Assembly (NCBI RefSeq): GCF_015163075.1
Contig: NZ_JADDXU010000002.1
Coordinates: 848,256-912,255, forward strand
From: Streptomyces justiciae
GTDB taxonomy: Bacteria; Actinomycetota; Actinomycetes; Streptomycetales; Streptomycetaceae
DNA length: 64,000 nt
Direction: 5' to 3'
Position 1 is the first letter of the stretch, and each line of letters opens with the position of its first letter. Below the pieces are notes generated by a model that worked only from the letters and a program-made list of their open reading frames with translations, was not told the origin of the DNA and searched no databases. The position numbers and the translations under genes are program-made. Shown here piece after piece: positions 1 to 8,152 of the stretch.

Positions 1-185
1 GCGGCGAGCAGCGCGTCGAGGTCCTGGTGCCGCTGTGCCTCCGGAAGGCGCAGGCCGTCGGCGACCCGGGCGAGGGTGGCGGGCGTCCGGGTCTGGAGGT
101 GGAGTTCGACGCCGGGGAGGCCGCCGAGCACCGGCAGGTAGGCCTTCTGGGCGATGTCGCCGAGTCCGATGCAGCCGACCTTCAC
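1..185 (-). CDS. Gfo/Idh/MocA-family oxidoreductase, N-terminal part (cut by window edge)
   Basis: Only the first 61 codons are inside the window. A GTG start is preceded by GGGAG about 8 nt upstream. The protein opens with a Rossmann signature, VGCIGLGDIAQKAYLPVL, matching the GxGxxA dinucleotide fold and the following K-x-Y-L-P segment of Gfo/Idh/MocA dehydrogenases, which oxidise or reduce sugars and inositols with NAD(P). It lies 12 nt downstream of the FAD monooxygenase on the same strand, so the two are probably cotranscribed. The substrate cannot be told from this fragment. Confidence 0.8.
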   Translation of the reverse strand, partial: MKVGCIGLGDIAQKAYLPVLGGLPGVELHLQTRTPATLARVADGLRLPEAQRHQDLDALLA

Positions 186-197
186 TGGTGGGTCTCC

Positions 198-1382
198 CTA
201 ACGCTCGCCCGTGCCTGACACGACGGCAGCATACGGCGACCGCGGCGGCCGCCAGTCGGCGATGCCGTCGAAACCTCGCAGGAGGAGGGCCGGCCCGACC
301 TGTGACAGCGCGGCGATCGCCGTGTCGCGTACGGCCATCAGGGCGCGGTTGCCGGTCATGTTCAGGCGGCTGATCCGGACGGCCTGGCGGGCGATGGACG
401 TCGTACGGGGCAGGCGGGCGGCGGTGTAGGCGGGGAGGTCGTCGCAGTGGTGGGCGAGGACCACCGCGTCCTCCAGGGCCTGGTTGCCGCCCTGGCCGAG
501 GGTCGGCGGCATGGCGTGGGCGGCGTCGCCGAGGAGGGCGACGCGGCCGCGGTGGAAGGCGGGCAGCGGGTCGGCGAGGTGGTGGACGTCGTGGCGCAGG
601 ACGTCCTCGGGGCGGGCGGCGGCGAGCACGGCGGGGATCGGGTCGTGCCAGTCGCCGTACCGGCGCAACAGTTCGGCCCGCTCGTCGTCGGGGGCGTGCT
701 GTCCCGCCGGGGTCATGGCGGCGGCGTAGGCGTAGACCCGGCCGTCCTTGAGCGGGTGGGTGCCCCAGATGCGGCCGCGGCCCCAGGTCTCGTGGGAGGC
801 GAACTCCACGCCGGGGACGGGGATCACCACGCGCCAGGTGGTGAAGCCGGAGTAGACGGCTCCGGGGTGGTCGGGGAAGAGCGCGTGCCGTACGGCGGAG
901 CGGACGCCGTCGGCGGCGACGACCAGGTCGGCCTCCAGCTCGCCGTCGGGCGTCCGGACGCGGGCCGGGCGGTGGGCGTCGCCGGGGTCGAGGAGGGTCG
1001 ACGCGGCGGCGGTGCGGACGGCGTCGGGCGGGAGCAGGGCGGCGAGGCTGGTGACGAGGGTGGCGCGGTGCAGCAGGACGAGGGGGCCGCCGAAGCGCTC
1101 GGCCGCGGCGGCGGCGCTGGTGCGGGAGAGCCAGCGGCCGCGGGGTGTGCGCAGTCCGCCGTCGCCCTGCCAGGCGGCCAGGTCACGGATCTCGTCGCCG
1201 ATGCCGAGGACGTCCAGGGCGCGCAGCGCGTTGGGCGCGAGGGAGATGGCGGCGCCGACGGGTTCGAGGGAGCGGGCCCGTTCCAGGACGGTGACCCGGT
1301 GGCCGCTCAGCCGCAGGGCGGCGGCCGCGGCCAGGCCACCGATGCCGCCTCCGATGACGACGACGTTCTTGGGCTGTGCCAT
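198..1382 (-). CDS. FAD-dependent monooxygenase (PHBH-like group A)
   Basis: 394-residue flavoprotein monooxygenase. The N-terminus carries GGGIGGLAAAAALRLSGH (the GxGxxG FAD/ADP-binding fold) followed by an acidic residue in VLERA. A DG motif (VVAADGVRSAVR) lies near residue 155, and GDAAHAMPPTLGQGGNQALED near residue 285 is the second FAD motif. It resembles salicylate/3-hydroxybenzoate-type hydroxylases. The ATG at MAQPKN was chosen because GGAGGAG precedes it; the reading frame stays open far upstream, across the regulator, but that extension is not coding. It is divergent from a TetR gene across a triple operator, so the regulator probably represses it, perhaps in response to a drug or aromatic ligand. 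Confidence 0.9.
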   Translation of the reverse strand: MAQPKNVVVIGGGIGGLAAAAALRLSGHRVTVLERARSLEPVGAAISLAPNALRALDVLGIGDEIRDLAAWQGDGGLRTPRGRWLSRTSAAAAAERFGGPLVLLHRATLVTSLAALLPPDAVRTAAASTLLDPGDAHRPARVRTPDGELEADLVVAADGVRSAVRHALFPDHPGAVYSGFTTWRVVIPVPGVEFASHETWGRGRIWGTHPLKDGRVYAYAAAMTPAGQHAPDDERAELLRRYGDWHDPIPAVLAAARPEDVLRHDVHHLADPLPAFHRGRVALLGDAAHAMPPTLGQGGNQALEDAVVLAHHCDDLPAYTAARLPRTTSIARQAVRISRLNMTGNRALMAVRDTAIAALSQVGPALLLRGFDGIADWRPPRSPYAAVVSGTGER

Positions 1383-1419
1383 GGCTCCTCCTGGGGCAGG
1401 GGTATCCGGCCACCTCGTC

Positions 1420-1487
1420 ACTACAGGTGTAGTGACGAACGATGTCGAGATTACTACGCCTGTAGTGCGGATTACTACAGGCGTAGT
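1420..1487. promoter_or_regulatory. Triple TetR operator in the divergent promoter
   Basis: Three 14-bp inverted repeats: ACTACAGGTGTAGT (1420-1433), ACTACGCCTGTAGT (1453-1466) and ACTACAGGCGTAGT (1474-1487). Sites 2 and 3 are exact reverse complements. Centres are 33 and 21 bp apart, about three and two helical turns. Site 3 lies between a candidate -35 (TTACTA, 1472-1477) and the -10 (TAGGTT, 1496-1501) of the regulator gene, which suits autorepression. Confidence 0.75.
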
Positions 1488-1501
1488 GCGACGGGTAGGT
1501 T
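1472..1501 (+). promoter_or_regulatory. Leaderless promoter of the TetR gene
   Basis: TTACTA, an 18-bp spacer and TAGGTT. The -10 ends 7 nt before the ATG and there is no Shine-Dalgarno sequence, so transcription probably starts at the initiation codon. Confidence 0.5.
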
Positions 1502-1508
1502 GAGGCCC

Positions 1509-2114
1509 ATGGCCGTACGCACATCGACCGCCGCCGCCACGGGCGCCTCCCGCGGCGACCGCGTCGCCGACGCCGCCCTCGCGCTGCTCGCCGAGCGGGG
1601 CATGCGCGGTCTCACCCACCGGGCCGTCGACGAGGCGGCGGAGCTGCCGCCGGGGTCCACCTCCAATGTCGCCCGCACCCGCCAGGCCTTGCTGGAGCTG
1701 GCGGTACGACGGCTCGCCGACCGCGAGGCGAAGGTGCTGGGCCTGCACGAGATGCCGGCCCCCGACAGCGGTCTGCCCGCGATGGTGGACGCCTTGGCCC
1801 TGGCGACCCACCGCGCCCTGACCCGCAACCGCGAACTGACGCTGGCCCGCTACGAACTGGCCCTGGAGGCCACCCGCCGCCCCGAGCTGCGCGCCTACTT
1901 CGACGCGACCGGGGCCCGCTTCCGCGACCAGCTGAGCGTCCTCGTCACGGCGCTGGGCTCGACCGAGCCGGCCCGGCATGTGCTGTCCCTGGTGGCGTGG
2001 GCGGACGGGCTGATGTTCTCCTGCGTGGCCGGGGCGTTCGGGACGCAGGTGCCGAGCCTGGACGAAGTACGGGCGGGACTGCGGGAGTTGCTGGACGGCA
2101 TGCTGGGGGCGTGA
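1509..2114 (+). CDS. TetR/AcrR-family transcriptional regulator
   Basis: 201 residues, normal for TetR. An N-terminal helix-turn-helix (about residues 15-60) contains RVADAALALLAERGMRGLTHRAVDEAA, a typical TetR DNA-binding helix set, followed by an all-helical ligand domain. The ATG at MAVRTS follows a leaderless-type -10. It is divergent from the FAD monooxygenase with three matching palindromes between them, so it most likely represses that gene and itself. The ligand is unknown. Confidence 0.9.
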   Translation: MAVRTSTAAATGASRGDRVADAALALLAERGMRGLTHRAVDEAAELPPGSTSNVARTRQALLELAVRRLADREAKVLGLHEMPAPDSGLPAMVDALALATHRALTRNRELTLARYELALEATRRPELRAYFDATGARFRDQLSVLVTALGSTEPARHVLSLVAWADGLMFSCVAGAFGTQVPSLDEVRAGLRELLDGMLGA

Positions 2115-2244
2115 ACCCGCGCGTCGGCGGCCCCGCGTCGCCGTCACCCCTGGCGGTGCCGCGCCCTCCGTACGGGGCCGGAGATCACCCGTGCGGGGCA
2201 ACCTGCGCTTGTCCGCTGTCCCGAACCCGGCGGTAAGCAGCAGA

Positions 2245-2739
2245 GTGACGCAGGTGCATCGAACGACGACCACCGCAACGCTCCTGGTCACCGTGGCTGT
2301 CTCGGCCCTCTCCGGCTGTGTGACGGTCCAGCGACCGGTCGCCCCGGGCCCACCGGCGGCGCCCTCCCTGCCGGCGGCGCCCCGACCGGACGGTCAGGCC
2401 GAGCCGCAGATCGTGCAGGCGCCGGCGCGGGAGGCCCTGGAGCTCATCGGCCCGTCCCGCGAGGCGAAACCCGGGGCGCCCGCCACGCACCGGGCGGCGC
2501 CGCCGTCGCCCACGCAGGAGCAGGCACCGCGGCAGCAGCCACCGCGCGCACACCCCGAGCACCCCGCCCACCCGGCGCATCCCGAGACCCGCCGGCCGCC
2601 GCATCCGCACGTCGAGATCCCCGACGTGGCGACGGCGGTGCCGAAGAACCCGGATGTCTGCGGCCTCGGCAAGCGGTACGGCGGCTGGCGCAAGGACAGC
2701 CCGGAGGCGAGGATCTGCGAGCAGACGTACGGGCGTTAG
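2245..2739 (+). CDS. Pro-rich secreted lipoprotein, unknown function
   Basis: About 164 residues. A hydrophobic signal segment (ATLLVTVAVSALSGC) ends in a lipobox LSGC, so the protein should be lipid-anchored outside the membrane. The mature part is rich in Pro, Ala and His and looks disordered. The last 35 residues hold two Cys (DVCGLGKRYGGW, ARICEQTYGR), a Cys pair often seen at the C-terminus of small Streptomyces envelope proteins. The GTG at 2245 was chosen over the longer 2191 start because it gives a normal n-region; 2254 is also possible. No function can be assigned. Confidence 0.6.
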   Translation: MTQVHRTTTTATLLVTVAVSALSGCVTVQRPVAPGPPAAPSLPAAPRPDGQAEPQIVQAPAREALELIGPSREAKPGAPATHRAAPPSPTQEQAPRQQPPRAHPEHPAHPAHPETRRPPHPHVEIPDVATAVPKNPDVCGLGKRYGGWRKDSPEARICEQTYGR

Positions 2740-2819
2740 GGCCTGTCCGGCGGATCAGACCGCAGAAGAGCCGCGACGCCTCGCCCCGCGTCCGCGACAT
2801 GATCCGCCGGACAGGCCCT
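2738..2819. repeat. 20-bp perfect inverted repeat, interspersed-type element
   Basis: AGGGCCTGTCCGGCGGATCA at 2738-2757 is the exact reverse complement of 2800-2819, with 42 bp between. The left arm begins within the stop codon of the lipoprotein gene. The arm resembles a sequence seen between genes in many Streptomyces (from memory), so this may be a mobile palindromic unit that also serves as a terminator between two convergent genes. Confidence 0.7.
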
Positions 2820-2835
2820 TAGGCCCTCCGCAGGC

Positions 2836-3366
2836 TCACGGGCGCTGTCTCGGCGGCGCCCATCCGCCCTCCCCCGGCGACCCCTCCCCCAGCCGCAGCT
2901 CCAGTCGGCTGATCGCGGCGCGCACCCCGTCGCCGTAGCTGTCGTCGGCGAGGGCGTCCGCTGCTCCGCGCGCCCGGCGGAGGTGGGTGCGGGCGGCGTC
3001 GGAGCGGTCGAGTTTCACGTAGTCGGCGGCCAGATTGAGATGCAGCGAGGGATACAGGGCGCGCACCGCCAGCGTGCTCTCGTGCTCGGCGAGGCGGTCG
3101 TCGGTGAGTTCCTCGGCGGCCGTCAACGCCCGCAAATCCCAGGCCAGTTCGTCCGAGGGGTCGTCCTGGGCGTCAGCCATGTAGTGGGCGAGGGTGCAGC
3201 GGTGCAGCGGGTCGCCGTCCTCGCCGATCTCCGCCCACAGGTCCAGGAAGCGGTGCCGGGCCTCCTCACGGTCCCCCGCGTGATGCAACATGACGACCTG
3301 CCCGATCCGCGTCATCACGGCATCCGGCGCCGCCTGCTCCTGTCGCTCCGCCACCGCGTCCTCCAC
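2836..3366 (-). CDS. Hypothetical protein with TPR-like helices
   Basis: 176 residues from the GTG; a start at MTRIGQ (about 3315) is also possible. The sequence is acidic and helical, with repeated short helix pairs (e.g. AGDREEARHRFLDLWAEIG and KLDRSDAARTHLRRARGAA) that resemble tetratricopeptide repeats. No signal peptide or membrane segment. It converges on the lipoprotein gene. Members with this appearance are commonly annotated as tetratricopeptide proteins in Streptomyces; role unknown. Confidence 0.6.
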   Translation of the reverse strand: MEDAVAERQEQAAPDAVMTRIGQVVMLHHAGDREEARHRFLDLWAEIGEDGDPLHRCTLAHYMADAQDDPSDELAWDLRALTAAEELTDDRLAEHESTLAVRALYPSLHLNLAADYVKLDRSDAARTHLRRARGAADALADDSYGDGVRAAISRLELRLGEGSPGEGGWAPPRQRP

Positions 3367-3427
3367 ACCCTCGGGCCGTCCTGTCCCGCCCGACGCTAAT
3401 CGGGAGCACTGACAATCACGGCGAGGC

Positions 3428-3452
3428 GGGGCCGACCCGGTGGATCGGCCCC
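3428..3452 (-). terminator. Hairpin downstream of ung
   Basis: GGGGCCGA (3428-3435) pairs perfectly with TCGGCCCC (3445-3452), 10 nt after the ung stop. No U-run follows. Confidence 0.5.
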
Positions 3453-3461
3453 GGGAGCAGG

Positions 3462-4145
3462 TCAGCCCAGGTTGGGGATCGTCCAGTCGATCGGCTCGTG
3501 GCCCTGGAGCGCCACCGCCGCGTTGATCTGGGTGAAGGGGCGGGAGCCGAAGAACTTCTTCGCCGACAGGGGCGAGGGGTGGGCGCCCTTCACGACCACG
3601 TGCCGGGTCTCGTCGATCAGCGGGAGCTTCTTCTGGGCGTAGTTGCCCCAGAGGACGAAGACCGCCGGGTCGGGCCGGTCGGCCACCGCGCGGATGACCG
3701 CGTCGGTGAACTTCTCCCAGCCCTTGCCCTTGTGCGAGTTGGCCTCACCGGAGCGGACGGTGAGCACCGCGTTGAGCAGCAGGACGCCCTGCTGGGCCCA
3801 CGGCAGCAGATAGCCGTTGTCCGGGATCGGGGTGCCCAGCTCCTCCTTCATCTCCTTGTAGATGTTCCGCAGGGAGGGCGGGGTCTTCACACCGGGACGG
3901 ACCGAGAAGCACAGGCCGTGGCCCTGGCCCTCGCCGTGGTACGGGTCCTGACCGAGGATCAGGACCTTCACCTGGTCGTACGGCGTCGCGTCGAGCGCGG
4001 CGAAGACCTCCTCGCGCGGCGGAAAGACGGGACCCTTCGCCCGCTCCTCCTCGACGAACTCGGTCAGCTCCTTGAAGTAGGGCTGCTGGAGCTCGTCGCC
4101 CAGGACCCCGCGCCAGGACTCGGGCAGCATGGCGATGTCGGTCAC
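3462..4145 (-). CDS. ung: Uracil-DNA glycosylase, family 1
   Basis: 227 residues. It removes uracil from DNA as the first step of base-excision repair. The water-activating motif GQDPYHG lies at about residues 65-71, with its catalytic Asp. The uracil-recognition Asn is in LLLNAVLTVR, and the DNA-intercalating HPSPLS loop is near residue 190. The GTG at 4145 was chosen because AAGGA sits about 8 nt upstream; a 9-codon longer GTG start at 4172 has no such site. It is a single gene with its own terminator. Confidence 0.95.
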   Translation of the reverse strand: MTDIAMLPESWRGVLGDELQQPYFKELTEFVEEERAKGPVFPPREEVFAALDATPYDQVKVLILGQDPYHGEGQGHGLCFSVRPGVKTPPSLRNIYKEMKEELGTPIPDNGYLLPWAQQGVLLLNAVLTVRSGEANSHKGKGWEKFTDAVIRAVADRPDPAVFVLWGNYAQKKLPLIDETRHVVVKGAHPSPLSAKKFFGSRPFTQINAAVALQGHEPIDWTIPNLG

Positions 4146-4234
4146 GTCAACGTCCTTATGTCGTGCGGTCACTTCAGTGCTCAGAACCTACAGGCGACCA
4201 CTGACAACGGACCGCACACCCTCAAAGCCCCCAC

Positions 4235-5815
4235 TCACCAGCTCGTCTTGCGGTACAGCTCGCCCATCATCATGATCGTCGACGGGTCCAGGGCCGTCTC
4301 GCCGCCGGAGATGTCGTCGTTCGCGGCGACGTACTGCCGGCCCTGCCACAGCGGCAGCAGCCGGGCGTCGTCGGTGATGATCTGCTGGGCCTCCTCGAAG
4401 TCCTTGACCACGTTGGCGCGGTCGCTCTGGCGGCGCGAGCGCGGCAGCAGGGTGCCGGTGATCTCGGGCTGCGGGTAGGGCGTGCCGAGGGCGTTCTTGT
4501 CGCCGACGAAGGGAGAGATGAAGTTGTCGGCGTCCGGGAAGTCGGGGAACCAGCCGCGCCCGAACACGGGGTACTCGCCGTTCTGGTAGCCGGTGACGTA
4601 GGTCTTCCAGGGGCGGCTCTTGAGGGTGATCTCGAAGAGGCCGGAGTCCTCCAGCTGGCTCTTCAGCTCCTCGAACTCGGCCTTGGTGGCGGAGCCGTAG
4701 CGGTCGGTGGTGTACCAGAGGGTGAGCGGGACGGTCTGGGTGATGCCGGCGTCCTGGAGGATCTTCTTGGCCTTGGCGACGCTGGGGTTGCCGTAGTCGT
4801 CGAAGAAGCCGGTGGTGTGGCCGGTGAGGCCCTTCGGGACCATCGAGTACAGCGGCTCGACGGTGTCCTTGTAGACCTTGTGCGCGATCGCCCCGCGGTC
4901 GACGATCTGGGCGACGGCCTTGCGGACGGCGAGCTTGCCGGCCCAGGGGTCCTTCGGGTTGAACACCAGGTAGCTGATCTCGGTGCCGGAGCCGTCGAAG
5001 AGCTGGAGGTCGGTGTCGTTCTGCTCCTTGTCCAGGCTGACGACGTCGTCGGCGCCCAGTCCGCGGAAGGCGACGTCGAGGGAGCCGTCCTTCAGGCCCT
5101 GCACCATGGGCGCGGATTCCTTGAAGTAGCGGATGGTCACCGCGTCGTTCTTGCGCTCGGCGTACCCGTCGTAGTCGCCGTACTTGACGAGTTCGGCCTT
5201 GTCCTCGCTGTACGACTTGAGGGTGTACGGCCCGGAGCCGACGATGCTGTCGCCCTTGCGCAGCGCGTCGGCCGGGTACTCGTCGGGGTCGACGATCGAC
5301 ATGGCGGGGGTGGCGAGGACGAACGGGAAGGTCGCGTCGGGCTTGTTGAGGTGGAAGACGACCTCGCGCTCGCCGAGCGCCTGGACGCGTTCGAGGCTGC
5401 CGAGGAGACCGGCGGGGCCACCGTTGACGTTGATCTTCCCGATCCGGTCGATGGAGTGCTTGACGGCCTTGGCGTCGAGCGTGTCGCCGTTGGAGAACTT
5501 CAGGCCCTCGCGCAGCTTGCAGCTGTAGACGCGGTTCGCGTTGTCGGTGAACTTGCAGCTCTCGGCGGCGTCGGGCTGGGGCGTGGTGGCGCCGGAGGGA
5601 TAGCTGAGGAGGGTCTGGTAGATGTTGCGGAACAGCTCCCAGGAGCTGTCCCAGGAGGCGGCGGGGTCCAGGGTGCTGGGGGCGCTGGTGGTCCCGACGA
5701 CGATCGGCCCCTGGTCGTCGGAGGAGTCCGACGACAGGACACCGCACCCGGCCACCAGCGACGATATGGACGCGAAGGCCGCCATCCGACGAAGGCCTCG
5801 GTTCCGGTTGAACAC
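4235..5815 (-). CDS. ABC transporter substrate-binding lipoprotein (peptide type, SBP family 5)
   Basis: 526 residues. A signal peptide ends in SLVAGC with the lipidated Cys near residue 24, followed by a Ser/Asp-rich linker. The mature protein has the DppA/OppA fold: an early motif TLDPAASWDSSWELFRNIYQTLL, then CKLREGLKFSNGDTLDAKAVKHSIDR, the most conserved part of family 5. GAGGAG stands 7 nt before the GTG at 5815, which decides the start. No permease or ATPase genes adjoin it, so it is an orphan binding protein; the ligand is probably a peptide but cannot be read from sequence. Confidence 0.88.
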   Translation of the reverse strand: MFNRNRGLRRMAAFASISSLVAGCGVLSSDSSDDQGPIVVGTTSAPSTLDPAASWDSSWELFRNIYQTLLSYPSGATTPQPDAAESCKFTDNANRVYSCKLREGLKFSNGDTLDAKAVKHSIDRIGKINVNGGPAGLLGSLERVQALGEREVVFHLNKPDATFPFVLATPAMSIVDPDEYPADALRKGDSIVGSGPYTLKSYSEDKAELVKYGDYDGYAERKNDAVTIRYFKESAPMVQGLKDGSLDVAFRGLGADDVVSLDKEQNDTDLQLFDGSGTEISYLVFNPKDPWAGKLAVRKAVAQIVDRGAIAHKVYKDTVEPLYSMVPKGLTGHTTGFFDDYGNPSVAKAKKILQDAGITQTVPLTLWYTTDRYGSATKAEFEELKSQLEDSGLFEITLKSRPWKTYVTGYQNGEYPVFGRGWFPDFPDADNFISPFVGDKNALGTPYPQPEITGTLLPRSRRQSDRANVVKDFEEAQQIITDDARLLPLWQGRQYVAANDDISGGETALDPSTIMMMGELYRKTSW

Positions 5816-5981
5816 GCGCACGCTCCTCGATCTGCCATGCCAAGGGTTGGCAGACCATACCGCAGCCTCGGGCGAGCCGAACCGGGTCTTCCGGCTGGTT
5901 CTCGACCGCTGAGATCGCGGCAACGCTGTCAGGAGTCTGTGCGGTTGTTGTACGTCCCCGTGTGGGTTGTTTGTACGTCGA

Positions 5982-6014
5982 CACGGGCGCCGTTTCTGTC
6001 GAGCGGCGCCCGTG
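5982..6014 (-). terminator. Hairpin after the SDR operon
   Basis: CACGGGCGCCG (5982-5992) pairs perfectly with CGGCGCCCGTG (6004-6014), 19 nt after the stop of the second SDR. There is no U-tract, as is usual for Streptomyces. Confidence 0.6.
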
Positions 6015-6032
6015 CCGGTCGTACGTCGTGGG

Positions 6033-6800
6033 TCAGCCGACGCCGGCGTTGAGGAAGATGCCGCCGTCGACGACGAGGGTCTGGCCGGTGATCCAGGCGG
6101 ACTGCTCGGAGGTGAGGAACTCCGCGGCGCCGCCGATGTCGGAGGGCACGCCGAGCCGGGCGAGCGGGTAGGAGGCCGCGGCCTCCTCCTCCCGGCCCTC
6201 GTACAGGGCCTGGGCGAACTTGGTCTTCACGACGGCCGGGGCGATCGCGTTGACCCGCACCTTGGGCGCGAACTCGTGGGCGAGCTGCTGGGTCAGGTTG
6301 ATCATCGCGGCCTTGCTGACGCCGTAGGCGGCGATGAAGGGCGAGGGCGCGATGCCCGCGACGGAGGCGATGTTGACGATCGCGCCGCCGTTGTCCTTCT
6401 GCCAGGCGTGCCAGGTCTTCTGCGCGAAGCCGAGCGCCGAGATCACGTTGGTCTCGAACACCTTGCGGGCCACGTTCAGGTCGAGGTCGGCGATCGGGCC
6501 GAACACCGGGTTGGTGCCGGCGTTGTTGACCAGGAAGTCGACGCGGCCGAAGGCCTCCATGGCGCGCTCGACGGCGACGGCCTGGTGGGCCTCGTCGTGG
6601 GCCTTGCCGGCGACGCCGATGACGCGGTCGGCGCCGAGCTGCTCGACGGCCTCCTTGAGGGCGTCCTCGTTGCGGCCGGTGATGACGACCCGGTCACCGC
6701 GGGCGACGAGCGCCTCGGCGACGCCGTAGCCGATGCCGCGGCTGGCGCCCGTGACGAGGGCGACCTTGCCGGAGAGTTCGGGGAGTTCCACCGAAGTCAT
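6033..6800 (-). CDS. Short-chain dehydrogenase/reductase (3-oxoacyl-ACP reductase-like)
   Basis: 255 residues, a classical SDR. TGASRGIG binds NADP(H) near residues 18-25, NNAG is near 94, and the catalytic Ser (NIASVAG), Tyr and Lys (YGVSKAA) are intact. It is the second gene of a two-SDR operon, 12 nt after the first, and the two are only distantly alike. FabG-like annotation is conventional; the real substrate may be a carbonyl compound outside fatty-acid synthesis. Confidence 0.88.
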   Translation of the reverse strand: MTSVELPELSGKVALVTGASRGIGYGVAEALVARGDRVVITGRNEDALKEAVEQLGADRVIGVAGKAHDEAHQAVAVERAMEAFGRVDFLVNNAGTNPVFGPIADLDLNVARKVFETNVISALGFAQKTWHAWQKDNGGAIVNIASVAGIAPSPFIAAYGVSKAAMINLTQQLAHEFAPKVRVNAIAPAVVKTKFAQALYEGREEEAAASYPLARLGVPSDIGGAAEFLTSEQSAWITGQTLVVDGGIFLNAGVG

Positions 6801-6812
6801 GTTCCTGTTCCC

Positions 6813-7574
6813 CTAGTCGAGCGGTCCGCCGGCCACGTACAGCACCTGGCCGGAGACGAAGCCGGCGGCCTCGTTGGTGAAGAAGGCGATGGCGTTGGCG
6901 ATGTCGTCGGGCTCGCCGACGCGGGCCACCGGGATCTGGGTGGCGGCGGCGGCCTTGAACTCCTCGAAGCCCATGCCGACGCGGGCGGCGGTGGCCGCGG
7001 TCATGTCGGTGGCGATGAAGCCGGGGGCGACGGCGTTGGCGGTGATGCCGAACTTGCCGAGCTCGATGGCGAGGGTCTTGGTGAAGCCCTGCAGACCGGC
7101 CTTGGCGGCGGAGTAGTTGGCCTGGCCGCGGTTGCCGAGCGCGGAGGACGAGGACAGGTTGACCACGCGGCCGAAGCCGGCGTCGACCATGTGCTTCTGG
7201 ACGTACTTCGTCATCAGGAAGGAGCCGCGCAGGTGCACGTTGAGGACGGTGTCCCAGTCCGAGGCGCTCATCTTGAACAGCAGGTTGTCGCGGAGCACGC
7301 CCGCGTTGTTGACGAGGATGGTCGGCGCGCCCAGCTCCTCGACGACCCGCGCGACCGCGGCCTCGACCTGCGCCTCGTCGGAGACGTCCGCGCCGACCGC
7401 GATCGCCTTGCCGCCGGCTGCGGTGATCTTCTCGACGGTGTCCTTGCAGGCGGCCTCGTCGAGGTCGATCACGGCGACCGCGCGGCCCTCGGCGGCCAGT
7501 CGTACGGCGGTGGCCGCGCCGATGCCGCGCGCGGCACCGGTGACGATCGCTACCCGCTGCTCAGTGGTGGACAT
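6813..7574 (-). CDS. 3-oxoacyl-ACP reductase FabG-type SDR
   Basis: 253 residues. Motifs in order: TGAARGIG (cofactor), DVSD, NNAG, LSSSSALGN with the catalytic Ser, YSAAKAGL with catalytic Tyr and Lys, and the PG motif APGFIATDM. This pattern is very close to FabG, which reduces 3-oxoacyl groups with NADPH. The ATG at 7574 has GAGGAG upstream; the longer reading frame into the upstream spacer is not supported. First gene of the two-SDR operon. Confidence 0.9.
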   Translation of the reverse strand: MSTTEQRVAIVTGAARGIGAATAVRLAAEGRAVAVIDLDEAACKDTVEKITAAGGKAIAVGADVSDEAQVEAAVARVVEELGAPTILVNNAGVLRDNLLFKMSASDWDTVLNVHLRGSFLMTKYVQKHMVDAGFGRVVNLSSSSALGNRGQANYSAAKAGLQGFTKTLAIELGKFGITANAVAPGFIATDMTAATAARVGMGFEEFKAAAATQIPVARVGEPDDIANAIAFFTNEAAGFVSGQVLYVAGGPLD

Positions 7575-7702
7575 TGCTGCTTCTCCTCGCCCTTGAAGAA
7601 TGTGCGGCCCGGTCGGTGAGCGACCGCTTAGTACCTTCGGCAGACGTGACGCTAGAAGGCCTGGCACCCGGTGTCAACGCCACGCGGCCCGGGTGTGATC
7701 CA

Positions 7703-8152
7703 TTACCTGACCAGGAGGTCCAGCAACCGCTCGGTCTCGGCCGCCGGATCGAGCGTGAGCCCGGTGTGCACGGGACCCGGCTGGACGACGGTGGAGCGGG
7801 GCGCGATCAGCCAGCGGAAGCGCCGTCCGGCGTCGTCGGAGGCGGCCTGACCGGCGCTGTCCCCGCCACCGCAGACCCGCTCGACTGCGCTCAGTGCCGC
7901 CCTGATGCCGGCCACGTCGGCGCTCGGGTCGAGGGCGCGCAGCCGGGCCTCGTCGAGGTGGGTGCGGGCTCCGACGTACCCCTTCGCGCGGCAGTAGACG
8001 AGCACCCCGGCGTTGATGCACTCGCCGCGTTCCACGCGCGGGACGACGCGCAGCAGGACGTACTCGAAGACGTCCCGGTCGTTGCCCTCGCCACCCTTGA
8101 TGATGTGGCGCTCGACCACGCTGCCGGCCATGTGGATGTGGCGCTCGCTCAT
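7703..8152 (-). CDS. DUF3037 family protein, partner of HipA-like kinase
   Basis: 149 residues. It matches DUF3037, recognised by the opening DVFEYVLLRVVPRVERGECINAGVLVYC and the later RFRWLIAPRSTVVQPGPVHTG segment. Its ATG overlaps the stop of the preceding HipA-like gene by four bases (ATGA), so the two are translationally coupled. The gene pair is widespread in actinobacteria and proteobacteria. The molecular role of DUF3037 is unknown; the constant pairing suggests it works with, or is acted on by, the kinase-like protein. Confidence 0.85.
   Translation of the reverse strand: MSERHIHMAGSVVERHIIKGGEGNDRDVFEYVLLRVVPRVERGECINAGVLVYCRAKGYVGARTHLDEARLRALDPSADVAGIRAALSAVERVCGGGDSAGQAASDDAGRRFRWLIAPRSTVVQPGPVHTGLTLDPAAETERLLDLLVR

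Noticed and set aside
447..1508. Upstream extension of the TetR frame
   Set aside because: It is antisense to the monooxygenase and shows Gly/Ala/Val-rich translation without domains. The real start follows a leaderless promoter at 1509.
198..2291. A 697-codon open frame covering the monooxygenase, the TetR gene antisense and beyond
   Set aside because: Only the part from 1382 down has family motifs and a ribosome-binding site; the rest is an antisense reading of the TetR gene, open because of high GC.
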